A stretch of 33,749 bases of DNA from Oscillospiraceae bacterium (GCA_009776305.1 WRLY01000007.1:1-33749); one strand, 5' to 3'. Counted from the stretch's first letter, positions 15,340 through 25,224 are shown. Numbers and translations: made by a program. The notes: generated by a model not told the origin, from the letters alone.

Positions 15340-17418
15340 ATGGCAAGAGATGTATCTCTGGAAATGACCCGAAATATAGGTATCATGGCTCACATCGACG
15401 CGGGCAAGACTACTACGTCCGAGCGTATATTATTCTATACCGGAATAACGCATAAGCTGGGCGAAACCCATGAGGGTAGCGCGACGATGGACTGGATGGA
15501 ATTGGAGCAGGAGCGGGGAATTACAATAACCTCGGCGGCAACTACCGCTTTCTGGAAAAATCACAGAATAAACATAATTGATACCCCGGGTCACGTGGAC
15601 TTTACTGTGGAAGTAGAACGTTCACTCCGAGTACTTGACGGCTCTGTTACTGTTTTCTGCGCTAAGGGAGGCGTTGAGCCCCAGTCGGAGACAGTATGGC
15701 GTCAGGCGGACAAATATCATGTTCCCAGAATGGCGTATATCAATAAGATGGACATTATGGGAGCGGACTTTTTTAATGTTGTAACCATGATGAAGGACAG
15801 GCTCAAAACCAATGCCGTTCCGATTCAGATTCCCATAGGCGCGGAGGATACTTTCCGGGGAATTATCGACTTAGTTGAAATGAACGCGGTAGTATATTAT
15901 GACGACTTGGGCAAAGACATAAAGGTTGAGGATATTCCCGAAGACCTTAAAGAAACGGCTGAAAAATACAGGGAGCAATTACTTGAGGCTATATCCGAGC
16001 AGGACGAGGATGTTATGAACAAATTCCTTGAAGGTGAGGAAATCACTACAGAGGAAATCAAGAGTTGCATAAGAAAATCCTGTATAGCAAACGCCGTTGT
16101 ACCGGTAGTCTGCGGTACGTCTTACAAAAACAAGGGAGTGCAGAAGCTTTTAGACGCGGTTATTGATTATATGCCCGCGCCGGGCGATGTTCCTCCCGTT
16201 AAAGGAATCAACCCCGACACGGGGGATGAAGAGGTACGTAATTCTTCCGACAGCGAGCCTTTCGCGGCGTTGGCGTTTAAAATCGCCGCCGACCCTTTCG
16301 TTGGAAAGCTCTGTTTCTTCAGGGTTTATTCGGGTTCGGTATCAGCCGGTTCCGCAGTGCTTAACGCAACTAAGGACAAAAAAGAACGCATGGGCAGAAT
16401 CCTGCAAATGCACGCAAATCACAGGCAAGACCTTGAAATTTGCTACGCGGGAGACATAGCGGCGGCGGTGGGACTTAAAAACACCACTACGGGCGACACC
16501 CTTTGTAAAGACAGCCACCCCGTTATTCTCGAATCCATGGATTTCCCCGAGCCGGTTATAAGTTTGGCGATTGAGCCGAAAACTAAAGCCGGTCAGGAAA
16601 AAATGGGCATAGCGTTAGCGAGACTCGCTGAAGAAGACCCCACCTTTAAAATCTGGACTAACGAGGAAACGGGACAGACGATTATAGCGGGAATGGGCGA
16701 GTTGCATCTTGAAATCATTGTTGACAGAATGATGCGTGAATTTAAGGTAGAGGCAAATGTAGGAGCGCCGCAGGTAGCTTACAAGGAAACCGTTACTGCG
16801 ACTGTAGAGCAGGACACCAAATACTCCAGACAGTCGGGCGGACGCGGACAGTACGGGCATGTTAAAATCCGTATTGAACCCAACGAGAGCGGTAAAGGCT
16901 ACGAGTTTGTCAACGCTATTACTCAGGGAGCTATTCCAAAGGAATACATTCCGGCTGTGGACGCAGGGATTCAGGGGGCTATGCTTTCGGGCGTTACGGC
17001 AGGGTATCCCGTTGTAGACGTGAAAATAACGCTTTACGACGGCAGTTTTCATGATGTTGACTCTTCGGAAATGGCGTTTAAAATCGCCGGCTCTATGGCG
17101 TTTAAAGAAGCTATGGCAAAAGCAAAACCCATAATACTTGAGCCTATAATGAAAGTTTCTGTATTAGTACCGGAGGAATACATGGGTGATATAATAGGCG
17201 ATTTAAGCTCACGGCGCGGCAGTATTCTCGGCATGGACGACAAAAGCGGCGTAAAGCAGGTTGATGCTAACGTGCCGTTGTCCGAAATGTTCGGTTATTC
17301 AAACGACATGCGCTCAAAGACCCAGGGACGCGGACAATATACCATGGAACCCAGCCATTATATTGAAGTTCCAAAGTCCATAACCGAAGGAATCGCCACA
17401 AAAAACGCGGCAAGATAA
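15340..17418 (+). CDS. fusA: Elongation factor G
   Basis: 692 residues from ATG 15340 after CAGGGGG; the in-frame ATG at 15307 lies within the AT-rich repeat and has no ribosome site. The GTPase catalyses tRNA-mRNA translocation on the ribosome. G1 AHIDAGKTT (about residues 17-25), G2 RGITITSA, G3 DTPGHVDF, G4 NKMD and G5-like GTSYKNKG are all present. Domain IV ([11 protein letters not shown]) and domain V ([22 protein letters not shown]) complete a normal single-copy type EF-G. It is the last gene of the str operon here; tuf follows after 186 bases with its own promoter. Confidence 0.98.
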   Translation: MARDVSLEMTRNIGIMAHIDAGKTTTSERILFYTGITHKLGETHEGSATMDWMELEQERGITITSAATTAFWKNHRINIIDTPGHVDFTVEVERSLRVLDGSVTVFCAKGGVEPQSETVWRQADKYHVPRMAYINKMDIMGADFFNVVTMMKDRLKTNAVPIQIPIGAEDTFRGIIDLVEMNAVVYYDDLGKDIKVEDIPEDLKETAEKYREQLLEAISEQDEDVMNKFLEGEEITTEEIKSCIRKSCIANAVVPVVCGTSYKNKGVQKLLDAVIDYMPAPGDVPPVKGINPDTGDEEVRNSSDSEPFAALAFKIAADPFVGKLCFFRVYSGSVSAGSAVLNATKDKKERMGRILQMHANHRQDLEICYAGDIAAAVGLKNTTTGDTLCKDSHPVILESMDFPEPVISLAIEPKTKAGQEKMGIALARLAEEDPTFKIWTNEETGQTIIAGMGELHLEIIVDRMMREFKVEANVGAPQVAYKETVTATVEQDTKYSRQSGGRGQYGHVKIRIEPNESGKGYEFVNAITQGAIPKEYIPAVDAGIQGAMLSGVTAGYPVVDVKITLYDGSFHDVDSSEMAFKIAGSMAFKEAMAKAKPIILEPIMKVSVLVPEEYMGDIIGDLSSRRGSILGMDDKSGVKQVDANVPLSEMFGYSNDMRSKTQGRGQYTMEPSHYIEVPKSITEGIATKNAAR

Positions 17419-17447
17419 AATTTTGTCCATTCGCAATTCTATAAATG

Positions 17448-17506
17448 CCGCCGCAAAAAACAACTTGTTTGTGGCGGGGGAACAGACAGCGGCGTCGCGT
17501 CGCCGC
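17448..17506 (+). terminator. Two hairpins after fusA, possible terminator
   Basis: CCGCCGCAAA pairs with TTTGTGGCGG (17448-17477, one G-T pair), and GCGGCG pairs with CGCCGC (17489-17506). Neither is followed by a good T-run (TTTTT comes only at 17516-17521), so termination may be partial and some transcript may read into tuf. Confidence 0.4.
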
Positions 17507-17532
17507 CGAAAATAAATTTTTCCTGAAAAGAC

Positions 17533-17561
17533 TTGTTTTTTCTGTGAAAATTTGTTAAAAT
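17533..17561 (+). promoter_or_regulatory. Likely tuf promoter
   Basis: TTGTTT (17533-17538), 17 bases, TAAAAT (17556-17561). A second -10-like TATAAT lies at 17568-17573 with a poor -35. Either would give a short leader before the AGGAGGAAA ribosome site of tuf. Confidence 0.6.
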
Positions 17562-17604
17562 AGTATTTATAATCAATTCAAAAAATATCAGGAGGAAAGA
17601 CCTA

Positions 17605-18807
17605 ATGGCAAAACAAAAATTTGAACGCAACAAACCGCACGTCAATATCGGTACAATCGGTCACGTTGACCACGGTAAAACCACATTGACCGCCGCCATC
17701 ACCAAAACTCTCGCTTTAAAGGGGTTCGCTAAGTTTGAAGCTTACGACATGATTGACAAAGCCCCCGAAGAAAGAGAACGCGGAATTACCATCAACACGG
17801 CGCACGTTGAATACGAAACCGACGACCGCCACTACGCCCACGTTGACTGCCCGGGACACGCCGATTATATCAAGAACATGATTACTGGCGCGGCGCAGAT
17901 GGACGGAGCGATTCTTGTTGTTGCGGGTACAGACGGACCTATGGCGCAAACCAGAGAACACATACTCCTTGCCCGTCAGGTAAACGTTCCCGCTATGGTA
18001 GTGTTTATCAACAAGTGCGATGAGGTTGACGATGAAGAGCTTTTGGACCTTGTAGACATGGATATTCGTGATATTCTTAACAAAAACGGTTTCCCCGGAG
18101 ACGACACTCCCATTATTCGCGGCTCGGCAAGAGATGCGCTTACGTCAGAAAGCAAAGACCTCTCCGCTCCCGAATTCGCTTGCATTTTAGAGCTTATGAA
18201 AGCGGTTGACGAATTTATCCCCACCCCCGACCGTAAAGCTGACCTTCCGTTCCTTATGCCTGTTGAGCAGGTTATGACCATTTCGGGACGCGGTACGGTT
18301 GCTACCGGACGCGTTGAGAGAGGTTCGATTAAACTTAACGAGCCTGTTGAAGTTGTCGGACTTGCCGATGAAGCCAGAAGCACCGTTGTTACAGGTATAG
18401 AAATGTTCCGTAAACTGCTTGATTATGCCGAAGCCGGCGACAACATCGGCGCACTTTTGAGAGGCGTTGCGAGGACTGATATTGAGCGCGGACAGGTTAT
18501 TTGCAAGCCCGGCTCCATAAAGCCCTTAACTAAGTTCGTAGGTCAGGTTTACGTGCTTACAAAGGACGAGGGCGGTCGTCACACTCCTTTCTTCACTAAC
18601 TACAGACCCCAGTTCTTTTTCAGAACCACAGACGTTACGGGTGTAGTTAAACTTCCTGCTGACAAGGAAATGTGTATTCCCGGTGACCACGTTGAAATTG
18701 ATGTTGAGCTTATTACCCCTATAGCGATTGAAGAAGGTCTTCGTTTTGCTATTCGCGAGGGCGGCAAAACTGTTGGTTCGGGCGTTGTAACTAAAATTAT
18801 CAGCTAA
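17605..18807 (+). CDS. tuf: Elongation factor Tu
   Basis: 400 residues from ATG 17605, after AGGAGGAAA. The GTPase brings aminoacyl-tRNA to the ribosome. G1 GHVDHGKT (residues 19-26), effector [13 protein letters not shown]3 DCPGHADY, G4 NKCD and GSAR are intact. Domain II has [13 protein letters not shown] and domain III the EGGRHTPFF and [14 protein letters not shown] segments. Kirromycin and pulvomycin positions were not examined in detail. Only one tuf is present in the window. A stacked set of three terminator hairpins follows. Confidence 0.98.
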   Translation: MAKQKFERNKPHVNIGTIGHVDHGKTTLTAAITKTLALKGFAKFEAYDMIDKAPEERERGITINTAHVEYETDDRHYAHVDCPGHADYIKNMITGAAQMDGAILVVAGTDGPMAQTREHILLARQVNVPAMVVFINKCDEVDDEELLDLVDMDIRDILNKNGFPGDDTPIIRGSARDALTSESKDLSAPEFACILELMKAVDEFIPTPDRKADLPFLMPVEQVMTISGRGTVATGRVERGSIKLNEPVEVVGLADEARSTVVTGIEMFRKLLDYAEAGDNIGALLRGVARTDIERGQVICKPGSIKPLTKFVGQVYVLTKDEGGRHTPFFTNYRPQFFFRTTDVTGVVKLPADKEMCIPGDHVEIDVELITPIAIEEGLRFAIREGGKTVGSGVVTKIIS

Positions 18808-18820
18808 TTAAAAATATATT

Positions 18821-18956
18821 AAAGGGCGGGCTTAGTCCCGCTCTTTTTTGCGTGTAGCGTTCGCTTTGCGATAAAAAAAAGCGGGACAAGTCCCACTCTT
18901 TTTTGCGTGTAGCGTTCGCTTTGCGATAAAAAAAGCGGGACGACGTCCCGCTTTTT
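18821..18956. terminator. Array of three terminator hairpins after tuf
   Basis: Hairpins at 18821-18849, 18881-18904 and 18935-18956 share the GCGGGAC/GTCCCGC core, each with A-run before and T-run after, so they can act in both directions. The segment starting at 18841 is repeated almost exactly at 18896 (55-base period, about 46 bases, one A fewer), showing tandem duplication. The array separates tuf from the convergent aldolase gene. Confidence 0.85.
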
Positions 18957-19056
18957 GTTTGACTATACGTATAATGCAAATTAAAATAAAGCCTTTTCAT
19001 ATTTTAATTAGTGCAATGTAGTCGAATTTGGTCGGCTTCATTTTTTGTTTCACAAT

Positions 19057-19920
19057 TTAAGCCTTATTCACCGACCCGAAAAGTTCCATTTTCTCCTTAA
19101 CTGAAGCCTTAATCGCCTCAAATCCGGGGGCTAACAGCTTGCGGGGGTCGAATCCCTTACCTTGTAAATCCTTGCCGGACTCAATATAGGCACGGGTGGC
19201 TTTTTGGAACGCCCACTGACATTCGGTGTTTACATTAATTTTTGCCACGCCGAGGGAAATGGCTTCGGCTATCATTTTTTCCGGTATACCGGTACCGCCG
19301 TGCAGAACCAAAGGCATGTCGCCGATTTTTCCTTTTATTTTGGCAAGGGTATCAAAACTTAATCCGCGCCAGTCGGCAGGATATGCGCCGTGAATATTCC
19401 CTATTCCAGCCGCGAGCATGGTTATGCCCAAGTCCGCAATAAGTTTGCACTCGTCAGGGTCGGCGTGTTCGCCCGTACCTACAACGCCATCTTCCTCACC
19501 GCCGATTGAACCCACTTCGGCTTCAAGGGAAATTCCTTTTTCCGCGCAGAGTTCGGCAAGTTTTTTGGTATTTGCGATATTCTGCTCAATCGGCTCATGC
19601 GAACCGTCGTACATCACCGATGAAAAGCCCGCGTCTATGCAATCTAACGCCCCCTGATACGAGCCGTGGTCAAGGTGTAGGCAGACCGGAACGGTTATTT
19701 TATAGTATTCAATCATGCCGTTTGTCATGCCTACGATGGTTTTATATCCGCCCATGTACTTACCCGCCCCCTCGGATACGCCGAGTATAACGGGAGAATT
19801 AAGTTCCTGCGCGGTTTGCAGGATTGCCTTTGTCCATTCGAGGTTATTGATGTTGAACTGTCCGACGGAATATTTGCCGTCATACGCTTTTTTAAGCATT
19901 TCTTTTGCGGAAACAAGCAT
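19057..19920 (-). CDS. fba: Class II fructose-bisphosphate aldolase
   Basis: 287 residues. On the minus strand the ATG at 19920 follows AAAGGA. The enzyme splits fructose-1,6-bisphosphate into glyceraldehyde-3-phosphate and dihydroxyacetone phosphate in glycolysis, using zinc. HLDHGS (residues 82-87) holds the catalytic Asp84 and zinc ligand His85; further zinc ligands are His177 (GNIHGAY) and His207 (LVLHGGTG). The phosphate-binding loop GGTGI and the NVNTE segment are present. Length and motifs fit the class IIb (Bacillus-type) group; tagatose-bisphosphate aldolase is closely related and cannot be fully excluded. The gene stands alone, with its own promoter and convergent to tuf. Confidence 0.93.
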   Translation of the reverse strand: MLVSAKEMLKKAYDGKYSVGQFNINNLEWTKAILQTAQELNSPVILGVSEGAGKYMGGYKTIVGMTNGMIEYYKITVPVCLHLDHGSYQGALDCIDAGFSSVMYDGSHEPIEQNIANTKKLAELCAEKGISLEAEVGSIGGEEDGVVGTGEHADPDECKLIADLGITMLAAGIGNIHGAYPADWRGLSFDTLAKIKGKIGDMPLVLHGGTGIPEKMIAEAISLGVAKINVNTECQWAFQKATRAYIESGKDLQGKGFDPRKLLAPGFEAIKASVKEKMELFGSVNKA

Positions 19921-19986
19921 AGTTAAAATTCCTTTCTGCGGCTGTTTGAAGTTAGCCGGCGGCGTAATTTTGCTTTTATATTTTTA

Positions 19987-20015
19987 AGTTTAACATATAT
20001 TTCCAAAAATTACAA
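19987..20015 (-). promoter_or_regulatory. fba promoter
   Basis: On the minus strand TTGTAA (20015-20010), 17 bases, TAAACT (19992-19987). It lies 67 bases from the aldolase start and is back to back with the promoter of the divergent gene. Confidence 0.6.
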
Positions 20016-20022
20016 GAAGAAT

Positions 20023-20051
20023 TTGACTTTAAGAGAAATTTAATGTAAAAT
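20023..20051 (+). promoter_or_regulatory. Promoter of the AlkX/YcaQ-type gene
   Basis: TTGACT (20023-20028), 17 bases, TAAAAT (20046-20051), about 38 bases from the gene start. Confidence 0.7.
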
Positions 20052-20095
20052 TATTTTTATAATGGGGATTTATATAATATGAAGAGGATATGCAA

Positions 20096-21295
20096 ATGAA
20101 AATATGTAAAACAGACGCCCGCAATTTTTTAGTTAATTATCAAAATCTGACCAATCCGCTTTCGGGCGTTGGCGGGATTCTTGAATATATAAAAAAAGTC
20201 GGCTGTATTCAATATGACCCGCTTAATATTATTGCGCGAAACGCCGACCTTGTTTTGCAGTCAAGAATAAGGGATTACAAGCCGGAGATGCTTGAACAGC
20301 TTTTGTATAAAGACCGCTTTCTGATTGACGGTTGGGACAAGATGATGTCGATTTATTCACGGGAAGATTGGGCATATTTTCATTTTGTGCGTGAAAAAAG
20401 GGGTGTTGAAACGATTGCCACACTTAGGCACAGAAAGTCCGAAGATGCGTTGCTTCATTTAGAAACTGTATTGAGCGCTCTTGCCGAAAACGGTGCTATG
20501 TTGCCTAAGCAGATAAAGCTCGGTTCTGCTGATTCGGGGAGTTGGGGACACAGGAATTTATCAAGCGCGACATTGGATTATCTTTTTCATATCGGAAAAG
20601 TCGGTGTTTTCAAAAAAGTAAACGTAAATAAAGTATATGACCTTATAGAAAATCTTCTTCCCGATAATATTCTTAATCAACCCAATCCGTTTAAATCTGA
20701 GTATGATTTTATAAAATGGCATGTTTACAGGCGACTCGGAAGCGTAGGTATGCTTTGGAACAGGAACGGCGGGGGATGGCTCGCAACTTTTATGGGCGAC
20801 AAAAATCTTCGTCAACGTATTCTCAACGAGTATGTTGACGAGGGATTAATTCAGTGTGTTGAGGTTGAGGGAATAGCGGCTAAGTTTTATGTCAAAAGTA
20901 AAGACGTACATTTATTTGATAAAAAATCGGGAATCGAAACCATACGGTTTATCGCCCCTTTGGACAACCTCCTGTGGGATAGAGATATGCTGACAAAATT
21001 ATTTGATTTTACCTACACCTGGGAGGTTTATATCCCTGCCGCGAAAAGAAAATACGGTTATTATGTCCTCCCGGTACTTTACGGAAATCGTTTTATAGCC
21101 CGATTCGAACCTGAAAAGTCAAAATCGCACATTCAAATTAAAAACTGGTGGTGGGAGAAAGACGTGCCTGTTTCAAACGCTCTAATCGACCTTGTTTTGC
21201 AAGAAATGGAGCGTTTAGCAGTATGTTTTAAAAAGACGGAAGGTATTCATGAAAGCGTTGGTACAATAATTAAAAATCAAGCGCATTACAGCTAA
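20096..21295 (+). CDS. AlkX/YcaQ-type winged-helix DNA glycosylase
   Basis: 399 residues from ATG 20096, eight bases after GAGG; an ATG six bases earlier is too close to this site. The HTH_42 family consists of tandem winged-helix DNA glycosylases (AlkZ/AlkX, YcaQ) that remove bulky or cross-linked bases. The catalytic Q-x-D motif is visible in VGCIQYDPLNIIARN (Gln39, Asp41 with this start), which is the AlkX (YcaQ) form rather than the Q-x-Q form of AlkZ. The C-terminal part shows PLDNLLWDRD, then YIPAAKRKYGYYVLP and NRFIARFEPE, the standard family signature. The gene stands between a metabolic aldolase and a DUF362 gene; no antibiotic cluster is nearby, so general repair of cross-links is the likely role. 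Confidence 0.85.
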   Translation: MKICKTDARNFLVNYQNLTNPLSGVGGILEYIKKVGCIQYDPLNIIARNADLVLQSRIRDYKPEMLEQLLYKDRFLIDGWDKMMSIYSREDWAYFHFVREKRGVETIATLRHRKSEDALLHLETVLSALAENGAMLPKQIKLGSADSGSWGHRNLSSATLDYLFHIGKVGVFKKVNVNKVYDLIENLLPDNILNQPNPFKSEYDFIKWHVYRRLGSVGMLWNRNGGGWLATFMGDKNLRQRILNEYVDEGLIQCVEVEGIAAKFYVKSKDVHLFDKKSGIETIRFIAPLDNLLWDRDMLTKLFDFTYTWEVYIPAAKRKYGYYVLPVLYGNRFIARFEPEKSKSHIQIKNWWWEKDVPVSNALIDLVLQEMERLAVCFKKTEGIHESVGTIIKNQAHYS

Positions 21296-21344
21296 GTAAG
21301 AATTTTATTATATAATAAAACAACAAAAAAATATGAGGTTCACC

Positions 21345-22406
21345 ATGTCCGACATCATTATAAATTACAGCGGCTATATTTTAAACGGTACAATTGGGGC
21401 GTTAAAAGCAAGCTCACTCGCAAACCTTGTTAAACCTGATATGAAAGTATCTCTTAAACCTAACATGGTTTTAGCCAAGCCACCGTCCGAGGGGGCGACC
21501 ACCCATGCCGAAGTGGTTGAGGGGATTATAATTTTTCTGAAAGAGGCGGGCGTTAAAGATATTGAAATTATAGAAAGCGCCTGGATTGGCGACAACACCA
21601 AGCGGGTCTATGAAGTCTGCGGTTATAATCAATTAATCAAAAAATACGGGGTCGTTCTGCACGACCTCAAGGACGACAAAATCCGAAAGATAAATATAGG
21701 TAAATATGCCTTTGAGATTTGCGAAAAGGCTTTAAATACCGATTTTCTGATTAACGTGCCGGTGCTTAAAGCCCATTGTCAAACCCGCTTAACCTGTTGT
21801 TTAAAAAACCTTAAAGGCTGTATTTCTGACCGAGAAAAGCGAAATTTTCACACAATGGGTTTGCACGAACCGATTGCTTATCTGAATAAGGCAATTAAAA
21901 CCTCTTTTTGTGTAATCGACGGTATTTGCGGCGATTTAACCTTTGAAGAAGGCGGAAATCCCATTACCAGAAATATGATAATTTGCGGACAAGACCCGCT
22001 TTTGCTTGATTCCTACTGCGCTACCCTTTTAGGATACCGAGCCGAGGAAATAGGTTATATCCCCATAGCCTACGATTTGGGAGTGGGCGGGCTTTATAAT
22101 GATAATACTGAAATTACAGAGCTAAACGCCTTTAAAAAGCCCGTTTTTTCTAATCCCGACCGCGGACTGACAAAAAGACTTTCGGCGCGCGTGATTGAAG
22201 ACGGAGCGTGTTCGGCGTGCTATTCCGCGTTAATAAACGCGCTTTACCGGACGGGCTATAACGGCGAAAAAATAAGCGTAGGGCAAGGCTTTCGCGGCAA
22301 ATCCGGGAATCTCGGTTGCGGGAATTGCACAAGTGAATTTACGGATTATGTTAAAGGCTGTCCCCCGACGGCGGCTATTCTGGCGGAATTTTTGAGGGAA
22401 TTATGA
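21345..22406 (+). CDS. DUF362 domain protein
   Basis: 353 residues from ATG 21345, six bases after GAGG; an ATG at 21333 overlaps that site. The family signature is present: KVSLKPNMVLAKPPSEGATTH near residue 40, FLINVPVLKAHCQTRLTCCLKNLKG near 145, FCVIDGICG and GQDPLLLDSYCATLLGY. DUF362 proteins are Cys-rich, often fused to ferredoxins, and are thought to be redox or iron-sulfur proteins of unknown substrate. The C-terminus has two Cys pairs (CSACYS and GCGNCTSEF) plus a KGCPP, which could hold a cluster. It starts 49 bases after the glycosylase and may be cotranscribed with it. No biochemical function is claimed. Confidence 0.8.
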   Translation: MSDIIINYSGYILNGTIGALKASSLANLVKPDMKVSLKPNMVLAKPPSEGATTHAEVVEGIIIFLKEAGVKDIEIIESAWIGDNTKRVYEVCGYNQLIKKYGVVLHDLKDDKIRKINIGKYAFEICEKALNTDFLINVPVLKAHCQTRLTCCLKNLKGCISDREKRNFHTMGLHEPIAYLNKAIKTSFCVIDGICGDLTFEEGGNPITRNMIICGQDPLLLDSYCATLLGYRAEEIGYIPIAYDLGVGGLYNDNTEITELNAFKKPVFSNPDRGLTKRLSARVIEDGACSACYSALINALYRTGYNGEKISVGQGFRGKSGNLGCGNCTSEFTDYVKGCPPTAAILAEFLREL

Positions 22407-22408
22407 AT

Positions 22409-22438
22409 TTGACAAAATCAATAAAAATATAGTATAAT
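22409..22438 (+). promoter_or_regulatory. trpEG promoter
   Basis: TTGACA (22409-22414), 18 bases, TATAAT (22433-22438), beginning three bases after the DUF362 stop. The leader to trpE is only about 32 bases, too short for a leader peptide, T-box or TRAP-type attenuator, so regulation, if any, is not of those kinds. Confidence 0.8.
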
Positions 22439-22476
22439 TAAGTATTAAGGAAAATCGTGAAAGGGAAGACAAAATT

Positions 22477-23979
22477 ATGATTAGACCCGCCCTTGAAGAA
22501 GCAGGCAAAATTAACCCCGCAGAGTTTAAAGTTATGCCAATAAGTACCGAAATGTTCTCCGATACGGTAACCCCGATTGAGGTTTTTAAAAGATTGAAAC
22601 GCGTCAGTAAACACTGTTTCATGCTTGAAAGCGCTGAGGATTCTATGAACTGGGGCAGATATACTTTCTTGGGGTTTGACCCTAAATTGGAAATCACTTG
22701 CATTGACGGTGCTGTAAACGTTGAAGTTAAAAAAGGCGAAACATATAATCTTTCCGCCGACGTTCCCGCAGATAATCCCAATAAGCATATACAAGAAATT
22801 CTGGAACGGTATAAAAGTGTGAAATTTGATTGGCTACCGCCTTTCACGGGGGGACTTGTGGGCTATTTTGCTTACGATTACGCCAAGTATACAGAACCCG
22901 CACTGAACATTGATAATTATGACAGCTACGGTGATTGCGACCGGCGTTTTAACGATGTTGACTTAATGCTGTTTGATAAAGTGGTGGCTTTTGATAATTA
23001 CAGGCAAAAAATCGTTTTGATTGTTAATATCAGCACCGAAAACCTTAATGAGGAATATAGGCGCGGCGTAAAAGTTCTTGAAGAATTGAAAGAACTCATT
23101 AAAACCGGAGAGCCTGAAAAAACCTCTCCGGCGCGAATCAAATCGGAATTCAACTCGCTTTTCACCGAAGAAGAGTATTGTGAAATGGTGCTTCGGGCAA
23201 AAGAATTTATAAGAGAGGGCGACGCTTTTCAAATAGTGTTGTCAAATCGCTTTGAGGCTGAATTTGAGGGAAGTATTTTTGACGCCTACAGAATTTTAAG
23301 GACTATCAATCCGTCGCCTTATATGTTTTATTTCAGTGGGAACGACCAGGAAATCGCCGGGGCTTCGCCCGAAACCTTAGTTAAACTCAAAGACGGCAAG
23401 CTTTACACTTTCCCTTTAGCGGGAACTCGCCCGAGAGGAGCGACCGACGAGGAGGATTCAGCTCTTGAAAAAGAGCTTTTAGCCGATGAAAAAGAACTTG
23501 CCGAGCATAATATGTTAGTTGATTTAGGGCGTAACGACTTAGGGAAAATAAGTAAATTCGGCACTGTTGAAGTTGAAAAATATATGTCGGTTTTACGGTT
23601 CTCTCATGTTATGCATATAGGCTCGGCGGTAAGCGGAATGATTCTTCCCGATAAAACCGGGCTTGACGCCATAAATGCCGTACTGCCTGCCGGTACGCTT
23701 TCGGGCGCGCCTAAAATTCGCGCCATGCAAATAATAAATGAATTGGAGCAATGCAAGCGCGGGATTTACGGCGGGGCTATCGGGTATCTTGACCTTACGG
23801 GAAACATGGACACTTGTATAGCCATAAGACTTGCCTATAAAAAAGGCGGCAAGGTATATGTGCGTTCTGGGGCGGGCGTAGTTGACGCGAGTGTACCGCA
23901 AAGCGAGTACCGCGAAACTGTAAATAAATCCGCCGCCGTTATAAAAGCTCTAAAAGAGTCTGAAGGAGGGCTTGACTGA
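22477..23979 (+). CDS. trpE: Anthranilate synthase component I
   Basis: 500 residues from ATG 22477 after AAGGGAAG. It converts chorismate and ammonia to anthranilate, the first step of tryptophan synthesis, in complex with TrpG. The N-terminal CFMLESAED segment (residues 47-55) carries the LES motif of the tryptophan feedback site, which favours TrpE over PabB. The chorismate-binding domain shows [57 protein letters not shown] and [11 protein letters not shown], with all usual catalytic residues in view. It overlaps trpG by one base (TGATG), so the two are translationally coupled. Confidence 0.93.
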   Translation: MIRPALEEAGKINPAEFKVMPISTEMFSDTVTPIEVFKRLKRVSKHCFMLESAEDSMNWGRYTFLGFDPKLEITCIDGAVNVEVKKGETYNLSADVPADNPNKHIQEILERYKSVKFDWLPPFTGGLVGYFAYDYAKYTEPALNIDNYDSYGDCDRRFNDVDLMLFDKVVAFDNYRQKIVLIVNISTENLNEEYRRGVKVLEELKELIKTGEPEKTSPARIKSEFNSLFTEEEYCEMVLRAKEFIREGDAFQIVLSNRFEAEFEGSIFDAYRILRTINPSPYMFYFSGNDQEIAGASPETLVKLKDGKLYTFPLAGTRPRGATDEEDSALEKELLADEKELAEHNMLVDLGRNDLGKISKFGTVEVEKYMSVLRFSHVMHIGSAVSGMILPDKTGLDAINAVLPAGTLSGAPKIRAMQIINELEQCKRGIYGGAIGYLDLTGNMDTCIAIRLAYKKGGKVYVRSGAGVVDASVPQSEYRETVNKSAAVIKALKESEGGLD

Positions 23980-24545
23980 TGGTTCTTCTAATCGACAATT
24001 ACGACAGCTTTTCTTATAATTTATATCAGTTTATCGGAGCGGTCAATCCCAACGTTAGGGTTGTAAGAAACGACGCTCTTGATATTTCGGATATAAGAAA
24101 GCTTGCGCCTGAGCGCATTGTGATTTCCCCCGGTCCGGGTAAGCCGAAAGATGCGGGAATCTGCATTGAGGTAATCAAACAGCTTTACGCCGAAATCCCG
24201 ATTCTCGGAATTTGTCTTGGGCATCAGGCGCTTTATGAAGCTTTCGGAGGTGTGGTTTCTTACGCAGATGAATTAATGCACGGCAGGTCTTCAAAAGTCA
24301 TGCTGAGTATAGCAAGCCCCCTGTTTAATCGGTTGCCGGTTATTATTCAGGCGGCAAGGTATCATTCGCTCATGGCACTCAAAGACACCCTGCCTGATGA
24401 TTTAAAAATAATTGCATGGACTGAGGATGGGGAAATTATGGCGGTCTGTCATAAAGAATATCCTGTATACGGCGTGCAGTTTCACCCCGAATCGGTATTG
24501 ACGCCGAGAGGGAAGACTATTATTGAGAATTTTTTATGTCCCTGA
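23979..24545 (+). CDS. trpG: Anthranilate synthase glutamine amidotransferase
   Basis: 188 residues. A class I glutamine amidotransferase that supplies ammonia to TrpE. The catalytic triad is Cys79 (GICLGHQ), His169 and Glu171 (VQFHPES); the oxyanion motif SPGPGKP is at residues 50-56. It is coupled to trpE by a one-base overlap. In Firmicutes TrpG often also serves folate synthesis with PabB, so a dual role is possible. No trpD, trpC, trpF, trpB or trpA follows; the next gene is an unrelated remnant. No clear terminator was found right after it. Confidence 0.92.
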   Translation: MVLLIDNYDSFSYNLYQFIGAVNPNVRVVRNDALDISDIRKLAPERIVISPGPGKPKDAGICIEVIKQLYAEIPILGICLGHQALYEAFGGVVSYADELMHGRSSKVMLSIASPLFNRLPVIIQAARYHSLMALKDTLPDDLKIIAWTEDGEIMAVCHKEYPVYGVQFHPESVLTPRGKTIIENFLCP

Positions 24546-24839
24546 TGTAGGGCAAAAACCGCCTCATATATATCCGCCAAATCAAGGCAGAGGAGTGCGA
24601 AGCCTTTTCGTCGGTGGTGTTGAATATGTATTGAGAATGAGGGCGGGTCAGTATTATACAAATAATAGTTATAGTATTATATGTCATCAAGTAATCAATT
24701 TTGAGTTTTAAATAAAAGCATTAAACAGGGGAAATTCAAATCACAGCGGAATAAAACGCGGCATTTTCTCATAATCATAAATAAAGACAAACCATGACAG
24801 GCTTATAATAAGGCTATGAAACAAAAAAGAGGTCTACTT
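24546..24839. other. Intergenic stretch, nothing recognised
   Basis: About 290 bases between trpG and the amidase remnant. A 62-codon frame that starts inside trpG (24523-24711) has no ribosome site and no protein-like composition. A TATAAT without a matching -35 lies at about 24804-24809. Confidence 0.5.
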
Positions 24840-24998
24840 ATGATTATGCGAAACTTAAAAATGCCGCTTACATTTGCGTTTTTGGCTTGCTTTGTCATTG
24901 TAGCGCTGATGGCGAATAATAGCACTTCCTCAGTTCCCGCTACAGCGGGGGCAAACGGCAAGGCGATTATTATCCTGGACGCGGGGCATGGCGCGTAG
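24840..24998 (+). pseudogene. Truncated CwlD-type N-acetylmuramoyl-L-alanine amidase
   Basis: 52 residues from ATG 24840, seven bases after AGAGG. The start looks like a normal membrane-anchored amidase: basic head (MRNLKMP), one hydrophobic segment (LTFAFLACFVIVALMA), a short linker, then AIIILDAGHGA. ILDAGHG is the first catalytic, zinc-binding motif of Amidase_3 enzymes such as CwlD, which trim spore-cortex or wall peptidoglycan. The frame stops one residue after this motif, and no continuation exists in other frames before a strong terminator at 25028-25062. The remaining 150 or more residues of the domain are missing, so it is an inactive remnant, probably left by a deletion. Confidence 0.75.
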
Positions 24999-25027
24999 GC
25001 GTAAAGTATAGTTGTTTTGGGATAAGC

Positions 25028-25062
25028 AACCCCGCTTCAAATGTAGATTTGAGGCGGGGTTT
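25028..25062. terminator. Strong terminator after the amidase remnant
   Basis: AACCCCGCTTCAAAT (25028-25042) pairs with ATTTGAGGCGGGGTT (25047-25061): 15 bases with one wobble pair and a four-base loop. The T-run is short, but stem stability is very high. Confidence 0.7.
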
Positions 25063-25131
25063 AAGCGTTCGCTAGTTATTGACAAGGCGATGGTCGACTG
25101 TAAAAACGTCTGATATGATATTCCGGATTAT

Positions 25132-25166
25132 ATACTGACCTGATTAAACATTGGTCAGTATTTTTT
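25132..25166 (+). terminator. Second terminator upstream of the subtilase
   Basis: ATACTGACC pairs with GGTCAGTAT across a 12-base loop, followed by TTTTT. It lies 30 bases before the subtilase promoter and isolates that gene from upstream transcription. Confidence 0.7.
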
Positions 25167-25195
25167 ATAAAACAAAAAATATTTTAACCTCCCCA

Positions 25196-25224
25196 TTGCA
25201 AAAAATGGCTTTTTATGGTAAAAT
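25196..25224 (+). promoter_or_regulatory. Subtilase promoter
   Basis: TTGCAA (25196-25201), 17 bases, TAAAAT (25219-25224), about 50 bases before the ATG, with GGGAG as ribosome site. Confidence 0.65.

Noticed and set aside
22439-22476. Tryptophan leader peptide or attenuator before trpE
   Set aside because: The leader is about 32 bases, without Trp codons or competing hairpins.
24523-24711. 62-codon open frame after trpG
   Set aside because: It starts inside trpG in another frame, with no ribosome site and no recognisable domain.
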